Assembly (NCBI RefSeq): GCF_019303535.1
Contig: NZ_JACCIU010000001.1
Span: 1,488,001-1,552,000 of the forward strand
Direction of reading: 5' to 3'
Length of the DNA: 64,000 nt
DNA from: Lactobacillus sp. Sy-1
Lineage (GTDB): Bacteria > Bacillota > Bacilli > Lactobacillales > Lactobacillaceae
The first letter of the stretch is position 1. Each line of letters begins with the position of its first letter. Under the pieces are notes generated by a model that searched no databases, was not told where the DNA came from, and worked only from the letters and a program-made list of their open reading frames with translations. The position numbers were made by a program, and so were the translations under genes. Shown piece after piece: positions 25,795 to 36,000 of the stretch.

Positions 25795-27630
25795 TTATTC
25801 TAAATGGTAATTATAGGTACTAACAATGATGTTTTGACGTGAGTTTAAAGCAGCCCGCAACCGCAATCCACTCTGGTTGTGCAGAATTTGTTGCCAATGG
25901 TGCTTCGGTACGAACTGCGGAACTAACACGGTCGTGGTATTGCCCTCGTGTTCAGCGCGTTTAGCAATGACATCACAGAACCGCAGGGTCGGATTCACGA
26001 TCGAACGGTATGACGAGTGAATGTTAACAAAGCGAATTTCTGGAAACGCCTTCTTAAAGTCATTGCCAACCTTTTCTTCCCGTTTCGGATTAGAATCAAA
26101 GGACACGTGCATTGCAATAATGTCATCACTAATTGATTTTGCATATGCAATTGCATTCGTCGTCATGGTGGTAACATCACTAATCAATACCACCACCGTT
26201 GCCCCGCTAAATGATTCAGGAATTGCCTCTGCCTCATGGCTCACTTCTAGCTGGGTGCTCACCTTCCGGTAATGTTCATTAATTCTGTAGAATAACAAAA
26301 TTAAGAGTGGCATCACGATGAAGTATGGCCAAACGTTCACAAAGTGAAGGACTAGCAAGAAGAAGACCAGGATTGCGGAAATCAGCGCCCCGATAAAGTT
26401 GATCGTGGCCTTGAAAACCCAGGCCCCTTCCCGGTGCTTCCGCCAGTGAATAATCATTCCAGATTGGGAAAGGGTAAACGGAATGAAGACCCCAATTGAA
26501 TACAGTGGTACCAGGAGGTTGGTTTCTCCCTTGAACATGATAATTAGAATCAACGCCCCGATTGCTAACGAAATAATTCCATTTGAATAACCAAGCCGAT
26601 CACCCTTGTCCAGGTACGCATGTGGTAAGAACTTATCCCGCGCCAAATTATAGGCCAAGATTGGAAAGGCTGAAAATCCAGTATTAGCAGCCACCGCCAA
26701 AATCATTGCGGTAGACAGCTGAAGGACATAGAACATAAATCCGCCATGACCAAACACGCCGGCCCCAATTTGGGAAAGCACGGTCACGTGGGCGTTCGGC
26801 TGAATCCCCATGTAATAACTCAAGAGGGTAATTCCGCCGAAGAAGACTCCCAGGATAATGGCCATGATTGCAAGCGTATGGGAGGCCATCTTTTCCTTTG
26901 GTTTCTTGAAGTTCGGAACCGAATTACTAATCGCTTCCACTCCGGTTAACGAAGATGATCCAGAAGAAAAGGCCTTAAAGAATAGTAACAATGTCATTCC
27001 CTGCACGGGAGCACCAACTGCGCTTGCAGCATGGTATGTAATCTGACCAGTTAAAATGTTATAGCCACCCCAAATGATCATTATAAAAATCATTAGGATA
27101 AATAAATAAACCGGAACGGTTAGAATCGACGCTGATTCCCGCATTCCCCGTAGATTCAACAACATAATGAAGACTACGATCAAGCATGAAATTAAGACGC
27201 GATAATTATAAAGGCCCGGAATTGCGGAAACAATCGCCTCCGTCCCAGACGTAGTGGAAACCGCCACGGTTAACATATAGTCAACTAACAGGGAACCCCC
27301 GGCTACTAATCCAGCCGTGCGCCCCCAGTTTTCACTAGCAACTAGGTACGCCCCACCCCCAGATGGGTAGGCATAGATAATTTGTTGGTACGATAACGTA
27401 ATTGCAAACAATAGGACTAATACCAATGCTGCAATCCAAATTTGATAAACCAATGCTGCAACCGAAAGCGTAAGCAATACCGCTGTAATTTGTTCGGTTC
27501 CATAAGCAACTGATGAAAGCGCATCTGAAGATAGTAGCGCCAGCCCCTTAAACTTATTTAGGGATTGACCACCTTCATCGGTTGATTTCAATGGCTTTCC
27601 AATTATTAATCGTTTTAGATAACGCCACAT
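25795..27630 (-). CDS. APC-superfamily transporter, KimA-like potassium importer
   Basis: A 611-residue transporter with about 12 membrane helices followed by a roughly 150-residue cytoplasmic domain. The start region (SLNKFKGLALLSSDALSSVAYGTEQI) and the YPSGGGAYLVASENWG segment match the YdaO/KimA branch of the APC superfamily, high-affinity K+/H+ symporters inhibited by c-di-AMP in Bacillus. The C-terminal part (ATVVVLISDVTTMTTNAIAYAKS) resembles the universal-stress-like cytosolic domain of KimA. ATG 27630 has GAGGT 7 nt upstream. No ydaO riboswitch fits in the short leader. An amino acid substrate cannot be excluded from sequence alone. Confidence 0.82.
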   Translation of the reverse strand: MWRYLKRLIIGKPLKSTDEGGQSLNKFKGLALLSSDALSSVAYGTEQITAVLLTLSVAALVYQIWIAALVLVLLFAITLSYQQIIYAYPSGGGAYLVASENWGRTAGLVAGGSLLVDYMLTVAVSTTSGTEAIVSAIPGLYNYRVLISCLIVVFIMLLNLRGMRESASILTVPVYLFILMIFIMIIWGGYNILTGQITYHAASAVGAPVQGMTLLLFFKAFSSGSSSLTGVEAISNSVPNFKKPKEKMASHTLAIMAIILGVFFGGITLLSYYMGIQPNAHVTVLSQIGAGVFGHGGFMFYVLQLSTAMILAVAANTGFSAFPILAYNLARDKFLPHAYLDKGDRLGYSNGIISLAIGALILIIMFKGETNLLVPLYSIGVFIPFTLSQSGMIIHWRKHREGAWVFKATINFIGALISAILVFFLLVLHFVNVWPYFIVMPLLILLFYRINEHYRKVSTQLEVSHEAEAIPESFSGATVVVLISDVTTMTTNAIAYAKSISDDIIAMHVSFDSNPKREEKVGNDFKKAFPEIRFVNIHSSYRSIVNPTLRFCDVIAKRAEHEGNTTTVLVPQFVPKHHWQQILHNQSGLRLRAALNSRQNIIVSTYNYHLE

Positions 27631-27741
27631 GAAAATGACCTCACTTTTTAAATCTTCATTTTTTAAGATAATATAAATTTGTTTATGCAATTCTTAATTT
27701 TACTACAATTTGTTAAATATTTCATACTGAATTGACGATAT

Positions 27742-27776
27742 AAAAAAAGAGCCGCTAAAAAGCGGTTCTTTTTTGG
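27742..27776 (-). terminator. Terminator after groEL
   Basis: On the minus strand GAACCGC pairs with GCGGCTC, followed by seven T residues. Confidence 0.9.
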
Positions 27777-27792
27777 CAAGCGTTAGCTCAAA

Positions 27793-29418
<1,626 letters not shown>

Positions 29419-29483
29419 TTATCACCTCATAAAATTTTATTTTATATTTTTTAATGATTCAATTTAATGTTTTAATTTATAAA

Positions 29484-29768
29484 TTAGTCAACCACTGCAA
29501 CTAAATCCTTTTCATGTAAAACTAGGTAGGATTGGCCAGCATAGTCAACTGAAGTTCCGGAATATTTATCAAATAAAACGGTGTCGCCTTCCTTAACTTC
29601 TGGTGCAACGGTCGTTCCGTTATCAAGAACACGACCTGCTCCCACTGCGACTACCTTTCCAGTCTGGGGCTTTTCCTTAGCATTACTTGCTAGGACAATT
29701 CCACCAACCGTTTTTTCTTTTTCTTCCTCGACTTCAACGATAACACGATCACCTAATGGCTTTAACAC
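29484..29768 (-). CDS. groES: 10 kDa co-chaperonin GroES
   Basis: The seven-subunit lid of the GroEL chamber. The 94-residue protein has the N-terminal signature [25 protein letters not shown]. The mobile loop near residues 20-30 and the C-terminal [26 protein letters not shown] are both intact. The start is GTG 29768 with GGAGG 7 nt upstream; an overlapping ATG is out of frame. It is the first gene of the groESL operon, directly behind the CIRCE operator. Confidence 0.98.
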   Translation of the reverse strand: MLKPLGDRVIVEVEEEKEKTVGGIVLASNAKEKPQTGKVVAVGAGRVLDNGTTVAPEVKEGDTVLFDKYSGTSVDYAGQSYLVLHEKDLVAVVD

Positions 29769-29798
29769 ATGAATCCCTCCAATTAAGTTTCCATAATT

Positions 29799-29825
29799 TT
29801 AGCACTTGCACTAAGCTAGTGCTAA
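29799..29825. promoter_or_regulatory. CIRCE operator (HrcA binding site)
   Basis: TTAGCACTT-N9-TAGTGCTAA, matching the CIRCE consensus (TTAGCACTC-N9-GAGTGCTAA) except at the inner base of each arm. It lies 30 nt upstream of the groES start and just downstream of the promoter. Confidence 0.95.
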
Positions 29826-29836
29826 TTGTTATCTTT

Positions 29837-29865
29837 AATATATATTCTTTTAATTTCAATTGCAA
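29837..29865 (-). promoter_or_regulatory. Promoter of groESL
   Basis: On the minus strand TTGCAA (29865-29860), 17-nt spacer, TATATT (29842-29837), immediately followed by the CIRCE element. Confidence 0.75.
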
Positions 29866-29889
29866 CCATTTTGCTCATTGTCGGCAAAT

Positions 29890-29928
29890 AAAAAAATGCC
29901 CATGCAATTAGCTTGCATAAACATTTTA
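29890..29928 (-). terminator. Terminator after rex
   Basis: On the minus strand AATGTTTATGCAA pairs with TTGCATGGGCATT through ATGCAA/TTGCAT plus three T-G wobble pairs, followed by a T run. Confidence 0.8.
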
Positions 29929-29996
29929 ATGGATTTAATTTAATAAATCGATTATTTTGCGTTGTGATTCGAATTGATTACCATAATCTTAAAAAG

Positions 29997-30629
29997 TTAT
30001 TTAACATAGTGCTCAATAAAATAGATTAAGGTTTGCAATTCATTGGTTAAGTCAACATTTTGCACGGTTACGTTTTCTGGAGTCGATAGTCGCACCTGGG
30101 TAAAATTAAGGAACCCTTCCGCCCCACCCTTAATGGCATTTTCACAAACCTCTTGAGCAACTTTCGAAGGCACGGTTAAAATTACAACCTTAATTTGTTG
30201 ATCCTTTAGTTGCTGGATTAACTCTTCATATGAATAGACTGGCACCCCGTTTTGAATCGTATTAATCATCCGCTCCTTGGTATCAAAAGCAGCTGAAATT
30301 CTAACATTGCTGTCGCGGTGAAAGTTGAAGTTCAAGAGGGCCTGCCCAAAATTCCCGACCCCAACCAATGCAACGTTAGTTAAACGATCTTCGTTTAAAA
30401 TCCGCTTAAAGAAATTAAGGAGGTTTTCAACGTCGTATCCATACCCCCGCTTTCCTAACGCACCAAAATAAGAAAAGTCCCTTCTAATCGTAGCAGAATC
30501 AACCTGGATTGCATCCGCAAATTTATTTGAAGAAATTCGTTCAACGTTGGAATCATGTAGTATTGTGAGATAGCGATAATAAATTGGCAATCTTTTCGCG
30601 GTTGCTCGTGGAATCTTATTTTCTGCCAT
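29997..30629 (-). CDS. rex: Redox-sensing transcriptional repressor Rex
   Basis: Rex senses the NADH/NAD+ ratio and represses fermentation and respiration genes when NADH is low. The 210-residue protein has an N-terminal winged helix (about residues 5-75, [16 protein letters not shown] and [25 protein letters not shown]). A Rossmann NADH domain with [15 protein letters not shown] near residue 90 follows. ATG 30629 follows AGGAG at 7 nt. It is divergent from the ABC-F gene and upstream of groESL. An inverted repeat of Rex half-sites spans its own promoter, so autoregulation is likely. Confidence 0.97.
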   Translation of the reverse strand: MAENKIPRATAKRLPIYYRYLTILHDSNVERISSNKFADAIQVDSATIRRDFSYFGALGKRGYGYDVENLLNFFKRILNEDRLTNVALVGVGNFGQALLNFNFHRDSNVRISAAFDTKERMINTIQNGVPVYSYEELIQQLKDQQIKVVILTVPSKVAQEVCENAIKGGAEGFLNFTQVRLSTPENVTVQNVDLTNELQTLIYFIEHYVK

Positions 30630-30678
30630 AGAGCTTCTCCTTCCGGAAAGTTAATCATTAAAAATTCGTTTACAGATT

Positions 30679-30706
30679 ATTCTATCACAAAATTAGACTT
30701 TGTGAA
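30679..30706 (-). promoter_or_regulatory. rex promoter with embedded Rex-type inverted repeat
   Basis: On the minus strand TTCACA (30706-30701), 16-nt spacer, TAGAAT (30684-30679). The inverted repeat TCACAAA-N7-TTTGTGA at 30685-30705 fills the space between the hexamers. Rex sites in Firmicutes are TTGTGAA-N4-TTCACAA, so the half-sites match and the spacing is wider. Confidence 0.6.
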
Positions 30707-30801
30707 ATATTAATCAATTATATTGAGTTTCATAATTTTATATTAGATTTAAATTATGATAAAATAACCCTTAAACTACTATAATGTAAAGGGGTGAGGA
30801 C

Positions 30802-32763
30802 TTGCAAATTTTACAAGTAAATAACGTTACAAAAAGATTCGATGGTGTGCCAATTTTCACAAATGTTAGTATGAACGTGGAAAATCATGCGCGGATTGGT
30901 CTAGTTGGACGCAACGGAGCTGGTAAATCCACCCTGGTTAAAATGATCATTGGTGAAGAAAGTGTTGATGAAGGCACGATTACCGAAAAAAACGGCCTTA
31001 CCATCGGCTACCTTTCTCAAAATACCGGACTTCATTCTGATAAGAACGTTTGGGATGAAATGCTGAGTGTTTTTGCAGAATTAATCAAAACTGAACACAA
31101 AATGCACGCCCTTGAACTTCAGATGAGCGACGAACGCATCAATCGTGATCCTGATAAACTAGCGGAAGTGACAAAGTCATACGATACGATTCAAGCTAAC
31201 TTTACCGCTAACCACGGGTACAGCTATAAGGCGGAAATTAAAGCCGTGCTAAACGGGTTTGGGTTTGGTCCTGACTACTATGACCAAGCGGTTAATTCAC
31301 TTTCTGGAGGCCAACAAACCCAACTGGCCCTGGCAAAGTTATTGCTGGAAAAACGAGACCTTTTAATCCTAGACGAACCCACTAACCACTTGGACGTTGA
31401 GACGATTACCTGGCTTGAAGGTTACGTACAGAACTACCCGGGCTCCCTATTAATCATCTCCCATGACCGCTATTTCATGGATAAGCTGGTTAATGAAATC
31501 TACGACCTTGATAACGGAACGTTGACCTATTACAAGGGGGATTATTCTAGCTTTGTGAAGCAAAAGCAAGCGCGCTATGCCGAACGAATGCATGCCTACG
31601 AAAAACAACAAGCAGAAATCAAGAAGATGCAGGAATTCATTGATAAAAACATCGTTCGTGCATCCACCACTAATCGCGCCCAAGCGCGGCGCAAACAGTT
31701 AGATAAGATGCAAAAGCTAGCCAAGCCAATCGATAATAATAAGGTTGCCCAGTTTAGATTCTCTGAGGATAAACCAAGTGGTAACATCGTATTGACGGTT
31801 CGCGACCTAGCCGTTGGATACGATGGTCAGGTGTTAGCCGATCACATTAATATTGATGAAAAAAAGCACCAGTCAATTGCAATTATTGGTCCGAACGGGG
31901 TTGGTAAATCCACCCTGTTGAAAACAATTCTAGGCCGCCTCCCCAAGTTAGCCGGAACGGTTTCGTTTGGAACGGGCGTTACCATTGGTTACTACGACCA
32001 AAAGCAAGCTTCATTGCACGGTGATAAAACCGTCTTAAATGAGATTTGGGATGAATACCCAACCACTTCTGAGGGGCGCATCAGAACCATTTTAGGGAGT
32101 TTCTTATTCTCTGGAACCGACGTTGAAAAGATTGTTGGCAACCTCTCCGGTGGGGAAAAGGCCCGGTTGATGCTGACCAAGCTAGCAATGGAACACGATA
32201 ACTTCTTAATGCTAGACGAACCCACTAACCACTTGGATATTGAAAGCCGGGAAGTGTTGGAAAACGCCCTAAAGTTATTTGAAGGCACGATCCTATTTGT
32301 TTCCCATGACCGGTACTTTATTAACCAGGTCGCGAGTGAAATTATCGAAATCACCCCGACCGGTTCAGAAAAATACCTGGGGAACTACGATTACTATGTA
32401 GAAAAAAAGGAAGATCAGCTTGCCCAGGAACAACACGAGGCTCAAAAGCAAGCCGCTGAGCATCCCGAAACAGTTCAACCAGTCCGTTCACAAGGTAAGG
32501 TTGACTACCAAAAGAGTAAGGAAACCCAAAAACAAAAGCGGAAATTGGAACGCCAAATTAGTGAAATCGAAACCAAAATGGCTTCGATTAGTAAGCGGCA
32601 CTCCGAAATTGAGGCTGAAATGGCCCAATTAGCCGTTGAACAAAAAATTGGTGAATTGAGTGATTTGCAAAAGGAACTAGACACCATTAATCAGCAAAAT
32701 GATGAGTTGTCTAACCAATGGACGAACCTCAGTCTAGAATTAGAAACCCTCCAAGCTAAATAA
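30802..32763 (+). CDS. ABC-F family ATPase (YdiF-like)
   Basis: ABC-F proteins are soluble twin-ATPase factors that act on ribosomes, easing stalled translation or giving antibiotic protection; they have no membrane part. The 653-residue protein has two ABC domains with Walker A GRNGAGKST (about residue 37) and GPNGVGKST (about 363). The signatures are LSGGQQTQLA and LSGGEKARLM, and DEPTNHLD occurs twice. An interdomain linker helix (about 245-315) and a C-terminal coiled-coil arm (about 565-650) resemble YdiF/Uup types. The start is TTG 30802, with GGGG 7-8 nt upstream. Whether it is housekeeping or resistance-type cannot be told from sequence. Confidence 0.93.
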   Translation: MQILQVNNVTKRFDGVPIFTNVSMNVENHARIGLVGRNGAGKSTLVKMIIGEESVDEGTITEKNGLTIGYLSQNTGLHSDKNVWDEMLSVFAELIKTEHKMHALELQMSDERINRDPDKLAEVTKSYDTIQANFTANHGYSYKAEIKAVLNGFGFGPDYYDQAVNSLSGGQQTQLALAKLLLEKRDLLILDEPTNHLDVETITWLEGYVQNYPGSLLIISHDRYFMDKLVNEIYDLDNGTLTYYKGDYSSFVKQKQARYAERMHAYEKQQAEIKKMQEFIDKNIVRASTTNRAQARRKQLDKMQKLAKPIDNNKVAQFRFSEDKPSGNIVLTVRDLAVGYDGQVLADHINIDEKKHQSIAIIGPNGVGKSTLLKTILGRLPKLAGTVSFGTGVTIGYYDQKQASLHGDKTVLNEIWDEYPTTSEGRIRTILGSFLFSGTDVEKIVGNLSGGEKARLMLTKLAMEHDNFLMLDEPTNHLDIESREVLENALKLFEGTILFVSHDRYFINQVASEIIEITPTGSEKYLGNYDYYVEKKEDQLAQEQHEAQKQAAEHPETVQPVRSQGKVDYQKSKETQKQKRKLERQISEIETKMASISKRHSEIEAEMAQLAVEQKIGELSDLQKELDTINQQNDELSNQWTNLSLELETLQAK

Positions 32764-32817
32764 AGAAGCTAACCCCACGGGCGTAATTGATACGCTAGTT
32801 GGGTTAGCTTCTTTTTT
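32764..32817. terminator. Bidirectional terminator between ABC-F gene and tsaD
   Basis: AGAAGCTAACCCCA and the near-complementary TTGGGTTAGCTTCT form a long stem, with T runs on the plus strand and an A/T tract on the minus side. It serves the two convergent genes. Confidence 0.8.
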
Positions 32818-33847
32818 ATTGAATCACATCCGGGGCCCAGTCAAATTCGAGGCTCGGATCGGCATTTAAATCGAGCCCCGCAAAGTGACCCTCCTTAAAT
32901 AAGACGTACCCAGCGGCACCAATCATTGCAGCGTTGTCCCCACATAGTTTGCGGGGGGCCATGATTAGCTGCGTCGCTGGTAATTGATCGATTGCAGCAG
33001 ATAACCTAGTTCGAAGGCCATTATTAGCAGCAACTCCCCCTGCTAGGATCAACTGCTTTACCGGGTAGTTTTTAAGTGCCCGTAACGTCTTATCCACTAA
33101 TACGTCCACCACCGCATTTTGAAAACTAGTCGCAAGGTCGTCATGGTTTAACTTATTGCCAACCTGTTCAGCATGGTGGTAGGTGTTAATGAACGCACTC
33201 TTCAACCCGCTAAAGCTGAAGTCGTAATTGGCATCCTTATCCATTGCCCGGGGAAAATCAAAGGTATCATTTCCCTTTGCAGCCATGGCATCGACCGTTG
33301 GCCCAGCGGGATAATTAATCCCCATCACCCGGCCCACCTTATCGTAGGCTTCACCGGCAGCGTCATCACGGGTTTCCCCAATAATTTGAAATTCACCCTC
33401 CTTGGGCATGTAAACCAATTCGGTATGCCCACCGGAAACGACCAGCGCAAGGGCGGGGAACTCAATTGGTTCCACAAACCGCGCTGCATAGATATGCCCA
33501 GCCAAGTGGTTGACTGGAATTAGCGGTAATTGGTGGGCCCAGGCCACCATCTTGGCTGCCGTGACCCCAATCAACAGGGCTCCCACTAAGCCAGGACCAT
33601 AGGTAACCGCTACCGCATCTAAATCATCATACGTTACGTTAGCTTCTTGCATTGCATCCCGAATACAAATCGTAATTTCTTCAATATGGTGCCGGCTGGC
33701 CACTTCTGGCACCACGCCGCCAAACCGTTTATGGCTTTTAATTTGAGTTGCCACAACGTTGGAAAGAATCTTTGCGCCATTTTCAATAATTGCCACACTG
33801 GTTTCATCACAGCTGGATTCAAACGCCATCATTAAATTTCGTTTCAA
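32816..33847 (-). CDS. tsaD: tRNA N6-adenosine threonylcarbamoyltransferase TsaD
   Basis: Catalytic subunit that transfers threonylcarbamoyl to A37 of ANN-decoding tRNAs, with TsaB and TsaE. The 343-residue ASKHA-fold protein has [12 protein letters not shown] near the N-terminus, the metal-binding [11 protein letters not shown] (HxxxH) around residue 112, and the VSGGHTEL segment. The C-terminal [12 protein letters not shown] and [12 protein letters not shown] motifs are intact. The start is taken as TTG 33847, 7 nt after GGGGG; the ATG at 33853 sits against the Shine-Dalgarno sequence. It follows rimI closely in a tsaB-rimI-tsaD operon. Confidence 0.97.
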   Translation of the reverse strand: MKRNLMMAFESSCDETSVAIIENGAKILSNVVATQIKSHKRFGGVVPEVASRHHIEEITICIRDAMQEANVTYDDLDAVAVTYGPGLVGALLIGVTAAKMVAWAHQLPLIPVNHLAGHIYAARFVEPIEFPALALVVSGGHTELVYMPKEGEFQIIGETRDDAAGEAYDKVGRVMGINYPAGPTVDAMAAKGNDTFDFPRAMDKDANYDFSFSGLKSAFINTYHHAEQVGNKLNHDDLATSFQNAVVDVLVDKTLRALKNYPVKQLILAGGVAANNGLRTRLSAAIDQLPATQLIMAPRKLCGDNAAMIGAAGYVLFKEGHFAGLDLNADPSLEFDWAPDVIQ

Positions 33848-33862
33848 AATCATTCCCCCGCT

Positions 33863-34462
33863 TTATAATCCGTAGTTATTTGGGCTATCATCGATTTCAC
33901 TAATGTCTAGTGTCATGTCGATTGCATCTTCTTGGTTGTCTACATAGTAGTTATTCTTGATTCCAGTTCGTTTAAACCCTAAGTCTGAGTAAAGGTGTTG
34001 CGCACTATAATTACTGCTCCGTACCTCTAGGGTGATCTTAGAATATTCAATTCGCCGGGCCTTTTTAATAATAACGGTCAACAGGTAGTACGCCAATCCC
34101 CGGTGTTGAAATTCCTTTTGCACCGCTAAATTGGTGATATGGCACTCCTTATTTTTTTCAAACATGGCACAACCAATAAACGCCACTAGTTGATCTTGAT
34201 ACCTAATTACTAAATATAGCCGATCTTGGTCCCGCTTAAGTTCACGCAGCATGGCGGTATAGTTCCAAGGCGTTTTCCCATCATAAACTGATTTTTCAAT
34301 CTTTAGTAGTTCTGGAATATCAGTAACCATGGCCTTCCCAATAAAGTATTTAACATCTTTAATTTCAATAATGTGATTTTTAACCGCAATTTGCTGCTCA
34401 CGAAATACCTGATCACTCTTCAAAAATAAATTGCGGTACCATCTCTTAAACTTTTTCAACAT
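33863..34462 (-). CDS. rimI: Ribosomal-protein-alanine N-acetyltransferase RimI
   Basis: GNAT-fold acetyltransferase; in enterobacteria it acetylates the N-terminus of S18, and in Firmicutes its target is less certain. The 199-residue protein has an extra N-terminal segment of about 45 residues (FKRWYRNLFLKSDQVFREQQ) compared with E. coli RimI. The acetyl-CoA site is in AVQKEFQHRGLAYYLLTVI near residue 112, and LEVRSSNYSAQHLYSDLGFKRTG is characteristic of RimI. It overlaps tsaB by 17 nt, so translation is coupled. Confidence 0.93.
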   Translation of the reverse strand: MLKKFKRWYRNLFLKSDQVFREQQIAVKNHIIEIKDVKYFIGKAMVTDIPELLKIEKSVYDGKTPWNYTAMLRELKRDQDRLYLVIRYQDQLVAFIGCAMFEKNKECHITNLAVQKEFQHRGLAYYLLTVIIKKARRIEYSKITLEVRSSNYSAQHLYSDLGFKRTGIKNNYYVDNQEDAIDMTLDISEIDDSPNNYGL

Positions 34463-35159
34463 ATGAACTTGAATCCTCTTCCGGGTGTAATTTTTGCCAG
34501 TCGGCTTCTGCTTTGGTCAATCTTAGGTAGTTGGGAACGAATGAATCAATGTCTTGAACGGCAGGTAAGGTTTGCCCAAATAACCCGAGATTAGCTGCTT
34601 GGGGCAACTTATTCAAGTTTTCAGCCATTGTAAAGTTAGCGGGGAGCTGGTCTGGAAAGTGGTCAGCATCCCCCACCCCAATAATCGATTCATCCTTATA
34701 GCTTGCGAGTTTGGTCAACCACCGGGATAGTTCAACGTGTTGATCAGGAATGACAACCGTTGGTTTCCCATCCTTAATTCGGTATAATCCCGCAAATAAA
34801 TTTTGATTCCGCGCATCGAACATTGGGCTAATTAATTGCCTTTCGCGGGTGAAGTTTAATGCGAGGGTTTGTAAACTTGAAACGCCCACTAACTGAATGC
34901 CCAGCGTAAAAGCTAGGACCTTCGCCGTCGCCGTTGCAATTCGGATTCCAGTGTATGAACCGGGACCATATGCGACTACCACCCGGTCTAAATCAGCTGG
35001 TTTCAGTCCACAGTCCTTCATCAGCCCATCAATAATGGGGAGCAGAAACTGCGCGTGTTTTTGGTGGGTCGTCGTGGTCGTGGTTGCTAGAATTTGTCGA
35101 TCCTCTAAGACGGCAATGCTTAGGGGGCGATTGGAAGCATCTAATGCTAAAACCTTCAT
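34446..35159 (-). CDS. tsaB: tRNA threonylcarbamoyladenosine biosynthesis protein TsaB
   Basis: Non-catalytic partner of TsaD in t6A synthesis; an ASKHA protein without the metal site. The 237-residue protein begins MKVLALDASNRPLSIAVLED and carries the characteristic VVAYGPGSYTGIRIATATAKVLAF segment around residue 62-85. Six threonines in a row lie at residues 26-31, an unusual low-complexity run. It is the first gene of tsaB-rimI-tsaD. Confidence 0.95.
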   Translation of the reverse strand: MKVLALDASNRPLSIAVLEDRQILATTTTTTHQKHAQFLLPIIDGLMKDCGLKPADLDRVVVAYGPGSYTGIRIATATAKVLAFTLGIQLVGVSSLQTLALNFTRERQLISPMFDARNQNLFAGLYRIKDGKPTVVIPDQHVELSRWLTKLASYKDESIIGVGDADHFPDQLPANFTMAENLNKLPQAANLGLFGQTLPAVQDIDSFVPNYLRLTKAEADWQKLHPEEDSSSYVEKV

Positions 35160-35199
35160 ATAATAATCTCCCTATTTGTCATTAATGTTTATGAACTCA

Positions 35200-35205
35200 A
35201 TTATA
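35200..35205 (-). promoter_or_regulatory. -10 element upstream of tsaB
   Basis: TATAAT on the minus strand about 40 nt before the tsaB start codon. The -35 region falls in the terminator tail of the preceding gene and is weak. Confidence 0.4.
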
Positions 35206-35221
35206 TACCATCTAATGATAA

Positions 35222-35258
35222 TAAAAAAAGCGAACTAGATTTTAATCTACCTCGCTAT
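35222..35258 (-). terminator. Terminator after the thioesterase gene
   Basis: On the minus strand AGCGAGGTAGATT pairs with ATCTAGTTCGCT and is followed by seven T residues. The 5' arm encodes the last residues of the protein and its stop codon. Confidence 0.8.
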
Positions 35259-35919
35259 CATTCTGCCACGTAAAATTAGCAACTGCCGCTATCTTTCCGT
35301 TGTTATGAATTTCATGTTTCGTAACAATTTGATCATCAACGGTCGTTCGTTCGTAGTTACTTTCAATCATCGTTCCGTAACGGACTTCGTTATCATACTT
35401 TAGATTAATGTGGGCCGGAAAGTGACTAACCAAAAATTCGTATGGTAATAAATCAATCATCCAATCTAAATACCGAGTATTATTAACGTGGATATTAGTA
35501 TCAATATCGCTATACCGCGTTCGGTATTGATGACTGGTGGTTACCGTATCAATCTTTTTGGGCCTCTTTAAGTGCGGCGTCATTTTCACCGCTTTAGATT
35601 GGTACGGATCAACAATTTCGTGGGGAATGGGTGCCAGTCGCCGTTGTTCTACGTTCATTGCCACCCATAAGCTCTTAATGTATGCACATTGCCGGCCGGC
35701 TTCATCTAAAATCCAAAATTCACGAAATGCGAAGAATTTATTATATGAAGTGGATTGAGTCTGGAGCGTAATGTGTTCATCAGTCTTTGGAAGGTGGTCA
35801 ATATCGAGGTCGTATTGAATCACCACCCAGGTCACTCCGAACGATAAAATAAACTCGTCGGTTAATGCAAGGGCATTATTTTGATCTTGAGAAACCATGA
35901 TTGCCATATTGATCAACAT
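35242..35919 (-). CDS. Acyl-ACP thioesterase family protein, start unresolved
   Basis: Double-hotdog thioesterase related to plant FatA/FatB, expected to release fatty acids from acyl carrier protein. The second half has YRTRYSDIDTNIHVNNTRYLDWM, holding the catalytic Asp/Asn/His region of the family (around residue 130-150). From ATG 35919 the product begins MLINMAIMVSQDQN, but the same frame upstream encodes KYSERHRVTYYETDNQNRVTIP, clearly the conserved first strand. That extension runs to a TGA at 36000 with no ATG, GTG or TTG. An ATG at 36001 after AGGAGG is one nucleotide out of frame. The gene is thus either frameshifted, recoded or starts at a rare codon. It overlaps the rsmI stop region. 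Confidence 0.85.
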   Translation of the reverse strand: MLINMAIMVSQDQNNALALTDEFILSFGVTWVVIQYDLDIDHLPKTDEHITLQTQSTSYNKFFAFREFWILDEAGRQCAYIKSLWVAMNVEQRRLAPIPHEIVDPYQSKAVKMTPHLKRPKKIDTVTTSHQYRTRYSDIDTNIHVNNTRYLDWMIDLLPYEFLVSHFPAHINLKYDNEVRYGTMIESNYERTTVDDQIVTKHEIHNNGKIAAVANFTWQNDSEVD

Positions 35920-36000
35920 TGGAATCGTAACCCGATTTTGGTTATCCGTTTCGTAATAGGTGACCCGATGGCGCTCACTATATTTATCTGTGATAGGTCA

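Noticed and set aside
27631-27741. c-di-AMP (ydaO) riboswitch before the KimA-like transporter.
   Set aside because: Only about 110 nt lies between the groEL terminator and the start codon, and conserved riboswitch motifs are not visible.
31992-32354. 120-codon open frame on the minus strand.
   Set aside because: Antisense to the second ATPase domain of the ABC-F gene; no supporting signals.
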